From positions 1,493,001 to 1,557,000 of the forward strand of contig NZ_JAQFIL010000001.1 in the NCBI RefSeq assembly GCF_029504655.1: a stretch of 64,000 nucleotides of DNA, in the 5' to 3' direction. Under the pieces are notes generated by a model. That model ran no database searches, was not told the origin of the DNA, and saw only the letters and a program-made list of their open reading frames with translations. Source of the DNA: Catalinimonas alkaloidigena (GTDB lineage Bacteria; Bacteroidota; Bacteroidia; Cytophagales; Cyclobacteriaceae). Each line of letters opens with the position of its first letter. Within the stretch, counting starts at the first letter, position 1. A program made the position numbers and the translations under genes. Shown here in pieces: positions 52,428-60,492 of the stretch.

Positions 52428-52818
52428 TCAGTCAATTAATGCGCCATCTCTCTATATTACGTAAGAATACAGGAATTTATCAGAATATGTAATGTAGTTT
52501 GGTAAATTATACTATTACAATAATTTTTTGACTATAATAAAGAATGTGGTCCAGGCTTAATTACTGCGATTTTTATCCTAAGCATGGTCAAACTGCTTCT
52601 TTGCCTATGTTTTTGTTGAAATACAAGCAGAGCGTTTTTTCCAAGCGTGTTCGTATGAACTATTATTTGTTGAGCAGTGAAGTACTTTTATTGAAGTATA
52701 AACACTTAATTTCTTCTATTTCAGGTTGAGTTATGTTGAAAAACCCATGCATTACAAAATAATGCTAAGGCTTTACACGTAATACTCTTAATCAATACAA
52801 CTAAACCGACCATCAAGC
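52428..52818. other. Intergenic region, no convincing gene
   Basis: An open frame of 61 codons at 52544-52729 has no start context and low-complexity composition, and I do not accept it. No tRNA or terminator was found. Confidence 0.4.
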
Positions 52819-53968
52819 ATGATACGCCTAACCTTACTATTAGCCACCCTTTTCTTCTTGGTATTTCAGAGCTCTGTCCTTCTTGCCCAGGATAGCAAGC
52901 TTTATCCCTTTGAGATTGAGGGAAAGATTAATGCGGATACCGGTAAGCTAATGCTAATGCCTTTACATCATGCCGAGTATTATCCTGAGAATGTTGAAGT
53001 GATACAGGTCATAGTAGAAAATAATAGCTTTCATTTTAGCGGAGATATTCCCTATCCTTTAGGTTTTACCTTACAATATGAAAATAGCTATACTTCCCGA
53101 ATTTTTGTCATAGAAGCGGGTCAACAATCAATAACTATCAATATAAAGGCAAACAGGGAAGTGCCTGAAGTAGATAACCAGTCAATGAGGGAATATCAGG
53201 CGGATTTTACTGCCGCTTTTGAACCTATATACCAAAGAAGAACACGATATAATGAAAGACGGGCCGGCCTGCGGCAAAAATATCAGAATGAAATTCCTGA
53301 TGAGATTGCGCTTGAACTTGAAAAAGAGTACAAAAGCATGTATGCCCTCAGTGACAGCGTACTGATGCAGTATGTAGCTGACCACCCTGACTCTTATTTA
53401 GCACTTTGGAAATTGGTGGAGCTATTTAGTATGGTGGGCTACGAAGATATCTATGCATCAACTTATGCGCATTTTTCCGATGCTCTAAAAAATACCTATC
53501 CAGGGAAAGTGTTAGGAGAAAAGCTGCAAGTAGCGGCAAAGCTTGCGCCGGGAAAACCATTTCCATCCCTTGAGACAGTGGATACTGACTTGCAGGAGTT
53601 ACCTGATCAGCCATGCTGATTTCACCAACAATCAGTACACCTTTGTGGATTTCTGGTACAGCAACTGCAGCCCCTGTATCGCGCAGTTTCCGCACCTGCG
53701 GGAAACCCATGACAAGTACCGTGAGCAGGGCTTTGAAATCGTGGGCATCTCTACCGACCGGATCAAGTACCAGGAAATGTGGATGAAAGCTATTGACAGA
53801 TTTCAATTGAGCTGGCCGCAGTATTGGGACAAAGACGGCAAAGAATCTGCCGAATTAGCCATCAATAGATTCCCTACAAACTATCTGCTGGAGAGTGAAG
53901 GAAAAATCATTGCCAAAGACCTGCAGCCGGTAGAACTGGAGGACTTCCTGGCGAAGCATTTGCAGTAG
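52819..53968 (+). pseudogene. TlpA-like thioredoxin-fold lipoprotein/periplasmic protein, frameshifted
   Basis: Two frames together make one typical protein. The first (52819-53619) encodes a signal peptide (ending LLAQ) and a DUF4369-type N-terminal domain. Near 53610, before the redox domain, it runs into a stop. The next frame continues with ADFTNNQYTFVDFWYSNCSPC, the TlpA active site (CSPC), and FEIVGISTDRIK to 53968. A single extra base, for example in the CAGCCATGC region, explains the break. It may be a true pseudogene, a programmed shift or a sequencing error. Confidence 0.75.
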
Positions 53969-54083
53969 TGAGTGGTTTTAGGTTGTCAAGTATTTTAGGG
54001 TAGCTTTACAAAGAAAGATAGGATCTTAAGTAAATAAAAAACATTAGATATTTGTGTACAGTGCTCTTTGAATGCCTGTTAGT

Positions 54084-54788
54084 TTACCCAACTAACCTGG
54101 CCATAAGCATGATGCGGTTCATGGGAGCCATTTGCCTTATCCCCCCCACACACCAATATCTACGACCGGCAGGATTTTGCCATTGCTGTGTGTTATCTTT
54201 CACATTCAGCATAAGGATGGAGTAAAAAGTACCGACTGTTGTCATCAACGCAAAAATTCTGCTGACTGAATTAGCAGGACCACCAAGGTTAGTCTGTACC
54301 GCAGTAATATCTGGGGCTGGCCAGGCTGCCAAAGGATTAAAACCAGTGGCATCTGCCGGCAGGTTTTGCGCAAATTGTTGTTTTACAGTCCTGTTGGATT
54401 CTCGGCTGGCTGCATCATCCCCATCAATTGTTCCCACATGAAAGGCACTCATGGCACCACCGTATGTTCCACGTATGATCAGGCAACCACTCATATAACC
54501 TGAAAGAATATCGTTGACACCAATAGCCACTCTAGCGGTGCGTCTGGGAGCGTAGTCAAGCCAGGTATATGGCACATTTACCATACCCACAGCAAATCCT
54601 AATACATTGGCCGGGTTACCAAGCAAAAGAAGAGGGTCTATGACTGCCGGATGACCGTCCAACCCATCATAGCTTAGATTAGTAGCTACCCCTACATTAG
54701 GTACAATAGCACCATTTAAGGGACCAAATGTATCGTTGGGCTTATTCCATAAATACCGCACTCCGCTTCTGAATCGTTGTTCTATCAT
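54084..54788 (-). CDS. Orphan protein with CNF1/BLF1-like deamidase motif
   Basis: This is a 234-residue protein of no recognised family. Residues 96-120 read SGYMSGCLIIRGTYGGAMSAF followed by HVGT. The SGC-hydrophobic-G-His arrangement, with Cys102 and His117 15 residues apart, is that of the CNF1/BLF1/CheD glutamine-deamidase fold. Ser96, six before Cys, is where BLF1 has its Thr. No signal peptide is present. It follows another orphan gene on the same strand (gap 94 bp) and lacks a visible secretion system. Deamidase activity is a hypothesis. Confidence 0.4.
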   Translation of the reverse strand: MIEQRFRSGVRYLWNKPNDTFGPLNGAIVPNVGVATNLSYDGLDGHPAVIDPLLLLGNPANVLGFAVGMVNVPYTWLDYAPRRTARVAIGVNDILSGYMSGCLIIRGTYGGAMSAFHVGTIDGDDAASRESNRTVKQQFAQNLPADATGFNPLAAWPAPDITAVQTNLGGPANSVSRIFALMTTVGTFYSILMLNVKDNTQQWQNPAGRRYWCVGGIRQMAPMNRIMLMARLVG

Positions 54789-54882
54789 GATTTTTCATTT
54801 TTTTTGTTTCAATGATGGGGTTATACCTCTTGAGAAAAAATAATAAAGCAATAGACGGTACGCATTACAGTTTGTTGAACCA

Positions 54883-55293
54883 TTAATGATGAGGAATAGG
54901 CCCTGTTCTTTCTTCACGATGATAGTCAGGTTCACGAGGGTTCCCTCTGCTAACGGAAGAAATATACATACGCCCGCTTATAGTTTGCTGTATATTTAAG
55001 TGCCAGTTTACATTATTGTATAAGGCACCAATATGCAGTTGAAAGCCATTTTCCTGATCCTCAACTTGGTGCGCTCCAGCTCTAATTGAAACTATGGGCC
55101 CATTAGATCTGGAAGCGCATTGAAAAAGGTTTTTGGTAGCGGTATCAGTCCAGCCTCCATTCAAATGAGCTTCATTCAAGACGGTTTGAATCAAAGCTTC
55201 ATCAGGGTTAAGCAATCGGATCATGGCAGCATCATTGGCATTGGCGAACTTAGGTGCCACCTGATTCCAGCCTTTTCTGAATTGTAGTGTCAT
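54883..55293 (-). CDS. Orphan protein upstream of the deamidase-like gene
   Basis: This is a 136-residue soluble protein, unrecognised. A helical first half (WNQVAPKFANANDAAMIRLL, DEALIQTVLNEAHLNGGW) is followed by a beta-rich half (GPIVSIRAGAHQVEDQENGFQLHIGAL) and a His-rich end (DYHREERTGPIPHH). No signal or membrane segment is present. Position and orientation suggest cotranscription with the gene at 54084. It may be a partner, chaperone or companion effector. Confidence 0.5.
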   Translation of the reverse strand: MTLQFRKGWNQVAPKFANANDAAMIRLLNPDEALIQTVLNEAHLNGGWTDTATKNLFQCASRSNGPIVSIRAGAHQVEDQENGFQLHIGALYNNVNWHLNIQQTISGRMYISSVSRGNPREPDYHREERTGPIPHH

Positions 55294-55569
55294 GACGTAT
55301 TTATTAGTAATAAGGTAGATCGTATAAGAGCGGTAGATGTGTGCTGATGAGCTCAGATTTCAATAAAATACTTTGAAACTCACGCTATTACTCAATATAA
55401 CTAATTTTTGTATAACACTAATATTGTATTTAAGGTATTATGCTTTTCTATAAGCCCTTGCAACAATAAGAAAGCAGGGCAGGTATTATTTTGTCCGATT
55501 TAAATAGAATGCTTCCCCATATTTCAAAAGCAACCCTAACCCTCAGTGGTACCTCTCCAAAGGTCTGGC

Positions 55570-56559
55570 TTAATCAATATTATACTGTTCTACCTTCCGA
55601 AACATATCCCTGAATATCGGGTCGCGATGCAGATAAGTCGCCACTCTATACAGAGGGCGGGTATTATCAAAGCTATAAGTCTGCTGATCGGTAAGTATGG
55701 GGGTATGGACAAGCTCAGTTTCAAACCAGCTCGCATTGATCATATAAGCTACTGCCGAAATATCCCAGATTACCTTTGACCAGGCATAATGCTCCTGATG
55801 GTAGTCCTTAAATATCTCTACCAGATAATCCCCTATGGCTCCCTGCCCCTGCAGATGCTTTTCAATCTCCGGCACAGTGGTGAGCAGGTGCGAAGTAACC
55901 GGCTGCGTAGGTAACTGTATCAGCGGAACACCGGAATCAAAAATAACCTGCGATGAAATGATGTCCTGTTGCAGATTAAACTCGCTGGCTCTGCGCCATT
56001 GCAGTCCTTTGCCTCCCAGCCAGACCACTACGATCTTGTTGACGATCTCCGGCTCCATCAGAAGGGCTGAGGCCACATTGGTAGGTGCACCAACTGCCAG
56101 TACGTATAGCGGTTCGCTTGATGACATAGCTCTTTCCACCAGGTCTTGGGCGGCATCGCTCTGGATAGGCTGATCCACGCTTTGCAGGAAAGCATCGGAG
56201 CCTTTGTAGACAAAATTATCAGGAGATTTACCCAGCTTATCCAGCAGTCTCAGTATCTCCTCATAACTCTTCTGCATGCCGTCGGCCGGGCTGGTAGAAC
56301 GGTCGTTGAGATAAGGAGCGGCATAGAGAGCTTCTACCTCTAACTGCTCAGGAGAAAGCAAAGCATAGACTACGGCAAACTGATCGTCAATTTCATTGTA
56401 GGTGTCGGTGTCCAGTACCATGCGGATCTTTCCCTGTGGGGCCTGCAGGCGTTCCAGACGAGTTTGATCAGAGAGTTGTGGATAAGACTGAGCGAAGGAG
56501 AATGAATAATGAAGCAGTAAAGCAAATGAAATCAGTACAGCAGTAAATTGAGCCTTCAT
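55570..56559 (-). CDS. Exported nucleoside hydrolase (IUNH family)
   Basis: This encodes 329 residues. A signal peptide (residues 1-23, ending SFAQ) is followed by the inosine-uridine nucleoside hydrolase domain. The calcium-binding DTDTYNEIDDQFA lies at residues 50-62 (Asp50, Asp52, Asp58, Asp59). The central strand contains VLAVGAPTNVA, and KVIWDISAVAYMI carries the C-terminal Asp. It cleaves N-glycosidic bonds of nucleosides, here outside the cytoplasm. It is a single gene flanked by repeats on its 5' side. Confidence 0.9.
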   Translation of the reverse strand: MKAQFTAVLISFALLLHYSFSFAQSYPQLSDQTRLERLQAPQGKIRMVLDTDTYNEIDDQFAVVYALLSPEQLEVEALYAAPYLNDRSTSPADGMQKSYEEILRLLDKLGKSPDNFVYKGSDAFLQSVDQPIQSDAAQDLVERAMSSSEPLYVLAVGAPTNVASALLMEPEIVNKIVVVWLGGKGLQWRRASEFNLQQDIISSQVIFDSGVPLIQLPTQPVTSHLLTTVPEIEKHLQGQGAIGDYLVEIFKDYHQEHYAWSKVIWDISAVAYMINASWFETELVHTPILTDQQTYSFDNTRPLYRVATYLHRDPIFRDMFRKVEQYNID

Positions 56560-56724
56560 GCGTATAAGTTAGGTTGTGTAGGGTTGTCAATGCGTGTTCA
56601 AAATAATGAAAATATCCGCAAATCCTATAGTATCAAATACAGCTTTTCAGCACAGCACTACACTTTTTCTATCGCCATCGTTTGTTTCTCGTCTGGAAGT
56701 CACTGGGGTGTTCCGTTCTCCGCC

Positions 56725-56761
56725 AAAGTTTGTGTCCCGGCCTGGAAGTCTCACAAACTTT
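56725..56761. repeat. REP-like palindrome, long-loop type, copy on plus orientation
   Basis: AAAGTTTGTG (56725-56734) and CACAAACTTT (56752-56761) form a perfect 10-bp stem around the 17-nt loop TCCCGGCCTGGAAGTCT. The loop recurs exactly, in reverse orientation, at 57472-57488 on the other side of the RAYT gene. It is preceded by TTCTCCGCC. Confidence 0.8.
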
Positions 56762-56777
56762 CTGACTACACTCCGCC

Positions 56778-56800
56778 ATCATTTGTGAGACACAAACGAT
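56778..56800. repeat. REP-like palindrome, short-loop type (TTTGTG-AGA-CACAAA)
   Basis: This is a 10-bp stem with one mismatch around AGA, 38 bases from the 3' end of the RAYT gene. It is the same family as the copies at 57427 and 57582. Confidence 0.75.
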
Positions 56801-56838
56801 TAGCACGACGACGCTCACTACAATAAGAGCCGTGAAGC

Positions 56839-57360
56839 TTATATCCGCTCCCCTATATGAGTAAGCAATCCAAATGTATCAATCCCAGTTTCATAAAACT
56901 TAGCAGAAGAGTAATGATATTCCGGAGGACTGGCAACTAACATCCACTTAGCTCGCACCGGATTGCGATGAATGTAATCAAGCTTCTGATAAATCACTTT
57001 TGGAGAGTAAAGGTATATCGGTAAAGCATCTCTTTGCCAAAACTGATGTACACGAGTAAGGCTATTGACTTGATAATATGACAAACTTACAGGATGATGC
57101 AGCATTAAATCTTTGCGTATCTGATGGCTGGTAAACTTCATGAAGCTGGCATGAGGCAGCTCTTTTCCATTCATCTTTAATAATTCCCATATTAGGTGGA
57201 TGTGATTAGGCATTATAACGAAGCCGTACATCTTTATACACCCTTTCTTTACCAGATAAGTAAGGCTCTCAATAATTAAATCCTTGTACTTATTATCGCT
57301 AAGGAGAGGCTTCCAGTCTAAGATAGTAGCGGTATAAAAGTAAAGCTTGTTCAGTTCCAT
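56839..57360 (-). CDS. REP-associated tyrosine transposase (RAYT, Y1/HUH family)
   Basis: This 173-residue transposase of the IS200-like Y1 superfamily has the HUH motif PNHIHLIW (His53, His55), preceded by YGFVIM, the conserved FWQRDALP-type stretch, and the catalytic-Tyr helix KLDYIHRNPVRA (Tyr129 likely nucleophile). The YHYSSAKFY end is typical of RAYTs. RAYT proteins mobilise short palindromic repeats. Here the gene is bracketed by five REP-like palindromes, including an inverted pair of the long-loop type. It stands alone and carries no accessory transposon gene. Confidence 0.85.
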   Translation of the reverse strand: MELNKLYFYTATILDWKPLLSDNKYKDLIIESLTYLVKKGCIKMYGFVIMPNHIHLIWELLKMNGKELPHASFMKFTSHQIRKDLMLHHPVSLSYYQVNSLTRVHQFWQRDALPIYLYSPKVIYQKLDYIHRNPVRAKWMLVASPPEYHYSSAKFYETGIDTFGLLTHIGERI

Positions 57361-57426
57361 ATTAATAATAATACAAATTAAGTGCTATATCTTATCTGTT
57401 GAAGTCGTGATAAAATATGTACTAAG

Positions 57427-57447
57427 CTGTTTGTGAGACACAAACAG
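57427..57447. repeat. REP-like palindrome, short-loop type (GTTTGTG-AGA-CACAAAC)
   Basis: A perfect 9-bp stem (57427-57435 with 57439-57447) around AGA lies 67 bases upstream of the RAYT start codon. Confidence 0.8.
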
Positions 57448-57463
57448 TGGCGACAAAATTATC

Positions 57464-57496
57464 CGTTTGTGAGACTTCCAGGCCGGGACTTAAACG
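57464..57496. repeat. REP-like palindrome, long-loop type, inverted copy
   Basis: CGTTTGTG is followed by the exact reverse complement of the 17-nt loop of copy 56725-56761 and by a decayed second arm (two mismatches). With the 56725 copy it forms an inverted pair around the RAYT gene. Confidence 0.75.
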
Positions 57497-57581
57497 GAGG
57501 CGTTTGATAGCCACCCCATATGTATCCTATACTGGAAGACCTAGACAGGAAGTCCCTTTCTCCGCCATCGTTTCCGCCAAA

Positions 57582-57598
57582 GTTTGTGTCTCACAAAC
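57582..57598. repeat. REP-like palindrome, short-loop type, with TCT loop
   Basis: GTTTGTG and CACAAAC form a perfect 7-bp stem around TCT. It is preceded by TTTCTCCGCC and TTTCCGCCAAA, the same lead-in seen at 56718-56727. Confidence 0.75.
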
Positions 57599-57612
57599 GA
57601 TCAATTCACCCA

Positions 57613-58243
57613 TCACGAAGGAACTACGATGCCCAGGGCTTCCATCTGCTGGGGAGAATCTTTTGTAGCTACTTTGGCGATTTGCATAAACTGCTGCATC
57701 CACTGCTTCATGACTTCCAACTGCTGATTTCTTTGCTGGGTAAGGTCCTGCACCTTCGCTTTGGCACTGGCCTGCAGGGCAAGCAGTTCCATGACCTGCT
57801 GAACCATCTGACTCGCCTGATTGAGTTCCTCCTCCCTTACGTTGTACTTCAGCAACATAGCCTGGGGCACAGTAGCATAAAAGCGTTCTGCCTGATTCAG
57901 CCATTCAATCGTAGCGTTTTTTACGACGTCCACAGATTTTGAGATGATCTACCTGCTCCGCTTCTCTTTTATACGCCAGCCTGGCGGTTTCCAGGTGGAT
58001 GTTGAAGAGTGCCAGTAAAGTAGTTTTGGCTTGATTGAGCCGGGCGGTAGCTGCACGTGCTTCTTCCGCGGCTTTGTCTCGTAGCTGAGTCAGACTTTTA
58101 AGGGTATCCAAATCGCTCATGCCTTCCCTGAGCCTTTTCTCATTGTAATTGAACTTTGAAAACAGGCTGACTAACTCAGGATTACTGAGTACATTGTAGA
58201 GCGCTACAAACAACTGCTTGATAAACTTTTGTTGATTCTTCAT
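57613..58243 (-). pseudogene. Coiled-coil protein gene split by a frameshift
   Basis: Two overlapping minus-strand frames (57905-58243 and 57613-57933) look like halves of one gene of about 200 codons. The first ends HLKICGRRKKRYD then a stop. The second continues in another frame with IEWLNQAERFYATVPQA. Many Bacteroidota proteins have GTRKK...GWLEQAR at this place, so a one-base lesion near 57910 is likely. The product would be almost wholly helical with a coiled-coil end. Function is unknown. Confidence 0.6.
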
Positions 58244-58845
58244 GATGATATAATTTTGATTTTCAGTGCTTTAGCCTGACAAAAACTTTGCGTTTTTGAT
58301 GTAAAAAAATGTGTGAGTCAGCCAATATATAGAAGGTGTAAGGGAAGTGTGTTTTGTGCAAAGCTTTGGAAACGCCTGTGAGAAATACATACGCCAAAAT
58401 GCTCAGAAATCAGCCTTTTTACTCAGGGATTTAACAGATAGATTTGTAACGAAAAGAAAAATATGAGGTAAGAAAAAGCCTGCCAAATCACGGGTGAGGC
58501 TCTCCGGTGACAAATCTGGCAGGCGGAGGCGCTGAAGACCCTCATGAGCCATTTTTTTTCGCTGCGCCTTCACCCGTGAGGCTCAGTAGCCCTTCCGCAA
58601 AGCTGCCTCCTTGCTAAAGAACCTCTTCAGCCATGAAGGAGCACCTCCCTCATCACCCAGGAGCCTCACAGGTAATTGAATCGGCTTGCCGCAAGGCTTA
58701 TTCCATTCGTAGCTTAACAATCAAGCTGAAAGCTTGATGCGTATATATCGTCCACAAGTTTAGCGAAGCGTAACTTGCTGGAGGGAGGCTATACAGTTTT
58801 AAAAAGATCAAAAATCTATTAGTTTAGCACAAAAGATGTTTTGCA
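58244..58845. other. Non-coding stretch with strong secondary-structure potential
   Basis: No plausible gene was found in this 600-base stretch. Its centre is GC-richer than its flanks. It contains the perfect pair GCCTGCCA (58478-58485) with TGGCAGGC (58517-58524), and TCACGGGTGA (58488-58497) with TCACCCGTGA (58570-58579). A hairpin repeat lies at 58755-58777. It may be a decayed gene, a structured RNA or a repeat-rich junction. Confidence 0.45.
58755..58777. repeat. Hairpin repeat, second family (CAAGTT...AACTTG), copy 1
   Basis: CAAGTT (58755-58760) pairs with AACTTG (58772-58777) around TAGCGAAGCGT. The core AAGTTTAGCG-AGCGTAA recurs at 60313-60332 and, more loosely, at 60381-60403, so copies lie on both sides of the ATPase gene. 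Confidence 0.6.
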
Positions 58846-58870
58846 GATAAAGTGCACTGTGCACTTTATC
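58846..58870. promoter_or_regulatory. Perfect 12-bp palindrome upstream of the ATPase gene
   Basis: GATAAAGTGCAC (58846-58857) and its exact reverse complement (58859-58870) meet at a single central T, 32 bases before the ATG at 58903. No T-run follows, so this is more likely an operator for a dimeric regulator than a terminator. Confidence 0.65.
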
Positions 58871-58902
58871 CAGATGTAATCAGCAAAACTTAAGAACTAG
58901 AC

Positions 58903-60168
58903 ATGAGCATTGACAAAATACAATCTGCATTCTTTCCCTCCAAGGAAATTACCGACCCCGACTTTTTCGTTGGAAGGAAAGAAGAAATTAAAAACTCAAT
59001 TCTTGCATTAAGTGAGGGAGGCTCATTTCTAGCAGTACACGGATTAAGGGGAGTTGGTAAATCTTCTATTGCTCAACAAGTAAAGTTGATAGCTCAAGGC
59101 AATGACAGGCTTCCCAAAATGCTGAAAATAGAAAAATATTTACCTAAAAAAGGGTTTAATTACTTAACACATTATGTCAGTTGTGATAACTACACTTCCA
59201 ATGTTGGGGACTTGCTAAAAAGAATTCTGTTTGGTGATAATAATAACCCTTCATTGTTTTCACTGACTAAGACTGGCGATAGGAAACTTGAACAAATAAA
59301 AGAGACATTCAAATCTGGGGGGGCAGCTGGGTTAATGGGGATAAAAGTAGAGGCAGGTGGTAGTGATGAAGCTGTATACTCTACTCACCTTTCAGATGAT
59401 CTAATCCAACAATTCAAAACAGTATTAGGAACAATACAAAAAGACAACCAAAGCAAAACTGGTTTACTAATAATTGTTGATGAATTTGATGTCCTTGCCG
59501 ACAAAACTGGATTTGGTTCAATAGTCAAGACCTGTTCTAATGAATTCATAAAATTTGCTGTCTCTGGAATTGCAAATACCATCACAGAATTGATTGTAGA
59601 TCACACGTCTATTGGCCGTCAACTACATGCAATTGAAGTCGAAAAAATGCCTTCTGAGGAAATGTATGGTATAATTTCAAGAGCTGAACACAAAGTTGAT
59701 CACGAAATCACTTTCTCAGAACCTGCAAAACATGCTATAATTGGTCAGGCAGAAGGCTTTCCATATTTTGTACATTTATTAGGAAAGCAAGCTCTATTTG
59801 AGGCCTTCGAACTTGGACAGAGTTCAGTGGATCATGAAACCATACAAAATCTTAATGATAAGGTATGTAAAGGCAGATTAAAAACTATTTATGAGGACAT
59901 TTATCACTCTGCAGTTAAATCATCAGAACAACGTGAGTTATTGCTAAAACTCTTTGCAGATGAAGATGCAGATGAAATATTCTCTGGACCTATTTACACA
60001 GCAGCTAAAGATTTGGGTGTAACTAACCCTTCTCAACTAATGAAAGAGCTAACTCAGCCACAAGATGGTTCTTTGGGAATATTAACCAAAGTAAGAGACC
60101 AATACTATCGATTCACTGATCCTGTGGCTAAAGTGTATACTCGTATCCGGAACTGGAAATTTGAGTAA
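58903..60168 (+). CDS. STAND/ORC-like P-loop ATPase
   Basis: This encodes 421 residues. The Walker A HGLRGVGKSS lies at 46-55 and Walker B LLIIVDEFD at 188-196. A sensor-like KFAVSGIAN, then EGFPYFVHLLGKQA, and a C-terminal winged-helix-like part (SQLMKELTQ, LGILTKVRDQYYRFTDPVAKVY) complete the AAA_16/ORC1-CDC6-like layout. Such orphan ATPases are often part of defence or stress modules, but no partner gene adjoins it. It is more AT-rich than the following genes and is flanked by hairpin repeats, which suggests acquisition. Confidence 0.75.
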   Translation: MSIDKIQSAFFPSKEITDPDFFVGRKEEIKNSILALSEGGSFLAVHGLRGVGKSSIAQQVKLIAQGNDRLPKMLKIEKYLPKKGFNYLTHYVSCDNYTSNVGDLLKRILFGDNNNPSLFSLTKTGDRKLEQIKETFKSGGAAGLMGIKVEAGGSDEAVYSTHLSDDLIQQFKTVLGTIQKDNQSKTGLLIIVDEFDVLADKTGFGSIVKTCSNEFIKFAVSGIANTITELIVDHTSIGRQLHAIEVEKMPSEEMYGIISRAEHKVDHEITFSEPAKHAIIGQAEGFPYFVHLLGKQALFEAFELGQSSVDHETIQNLNDKVCKGRLKTIYEDIYHSAVKSSEQRELLLKLFADEDADEIFSGPIYTAAKDLGVTNPSQLMKELTQPQDGSLGILTKVRDQYYRFTDPVAKVYTRIRNWKFE

Positions 60169-60309
60169 AGCTGATAACAGACACTAAGATGAATATGCGA
60201 ACTGAGCTATCTGATAATTTAATTCGTACAGGACATTTCAGTGCATCTAGCAACTGAGGCGCATACTCATTTTAGTTAGACGTTGTATTGTAATGAAATG
60301 AAGCCCCTC

Positions 60310-60337
60310 CCACAAGTTTAGCGTAGCGTAAATGTGG
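60310..60337. repeat. Hairpin repeat, second family, copy 2
   Basis: CCACA (60310-60314) pairs with TGTGG (60333-60337), and TTTA with TAAA inside. The central TTTAGCGTAGCGTAA is close to that of copy 1 at 58755. Confidence 0.55.
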
Positions 60338-60380
60338 TAAACATGCTGTAGGCTCAATAATCCAAGCCTCCATCTCCCGC

Positions 60381-60403
60381 AAGTTTAAGCAAAGCAGTAA
60401 CTT
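60381..60403. repeat. Hairpin repeat, second family, degenerate copy 3
   Basis: AAGTT (60381-60385) pairs with AACTT (60399-60403). The interior TAAGCAAAGCAGT resembles a decayed AGCGAAGCG core. Confidence 0.4.
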
Positions 60404-60492
60404 ATATTTATAAGCATCATAATAACTCCCAAGCAACTAAACATTTCTGTTCAACAAAGGCTTAACTCTCTATTTAGACACAAAAATGAGAG

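Larger units (their letters stand above)
60169..60492. other. Intergenic region with two hairpin repeats
   Basis: About 320 bases hold no gene. Two copies of the second hairpin-repeat family lie here, at 60310-60337 and 60381-60403. No terminator with a T-run was recognised for the ATPase gene. Confidence 0.45.

Noticed and set aside
52544..52729. 61-codon open frame in an intergenic region
   Set aside because: No promoter or ribosome-binding context, low-complexity Tyr/Leu/Lys composition, and no homologous look.
56680..57600. A CRISPR array formed by the repeated GTTTGTG palindromes
   Set aside because: Repeats are irregularly spaced, occur in both orientations and differ in loop type; no spacers of constant length and no cas genes. 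A RAYT gene explains them better.
57527..57904. 125-codon frame on the minus strand over the coiled-coil gene and repeats
   Set aside because: It runs through the REP palindromes and has the Gly/Ser/Ala-rich composition of an out-of-frame reading; the IEWLNQAERFY frame is the coding one.
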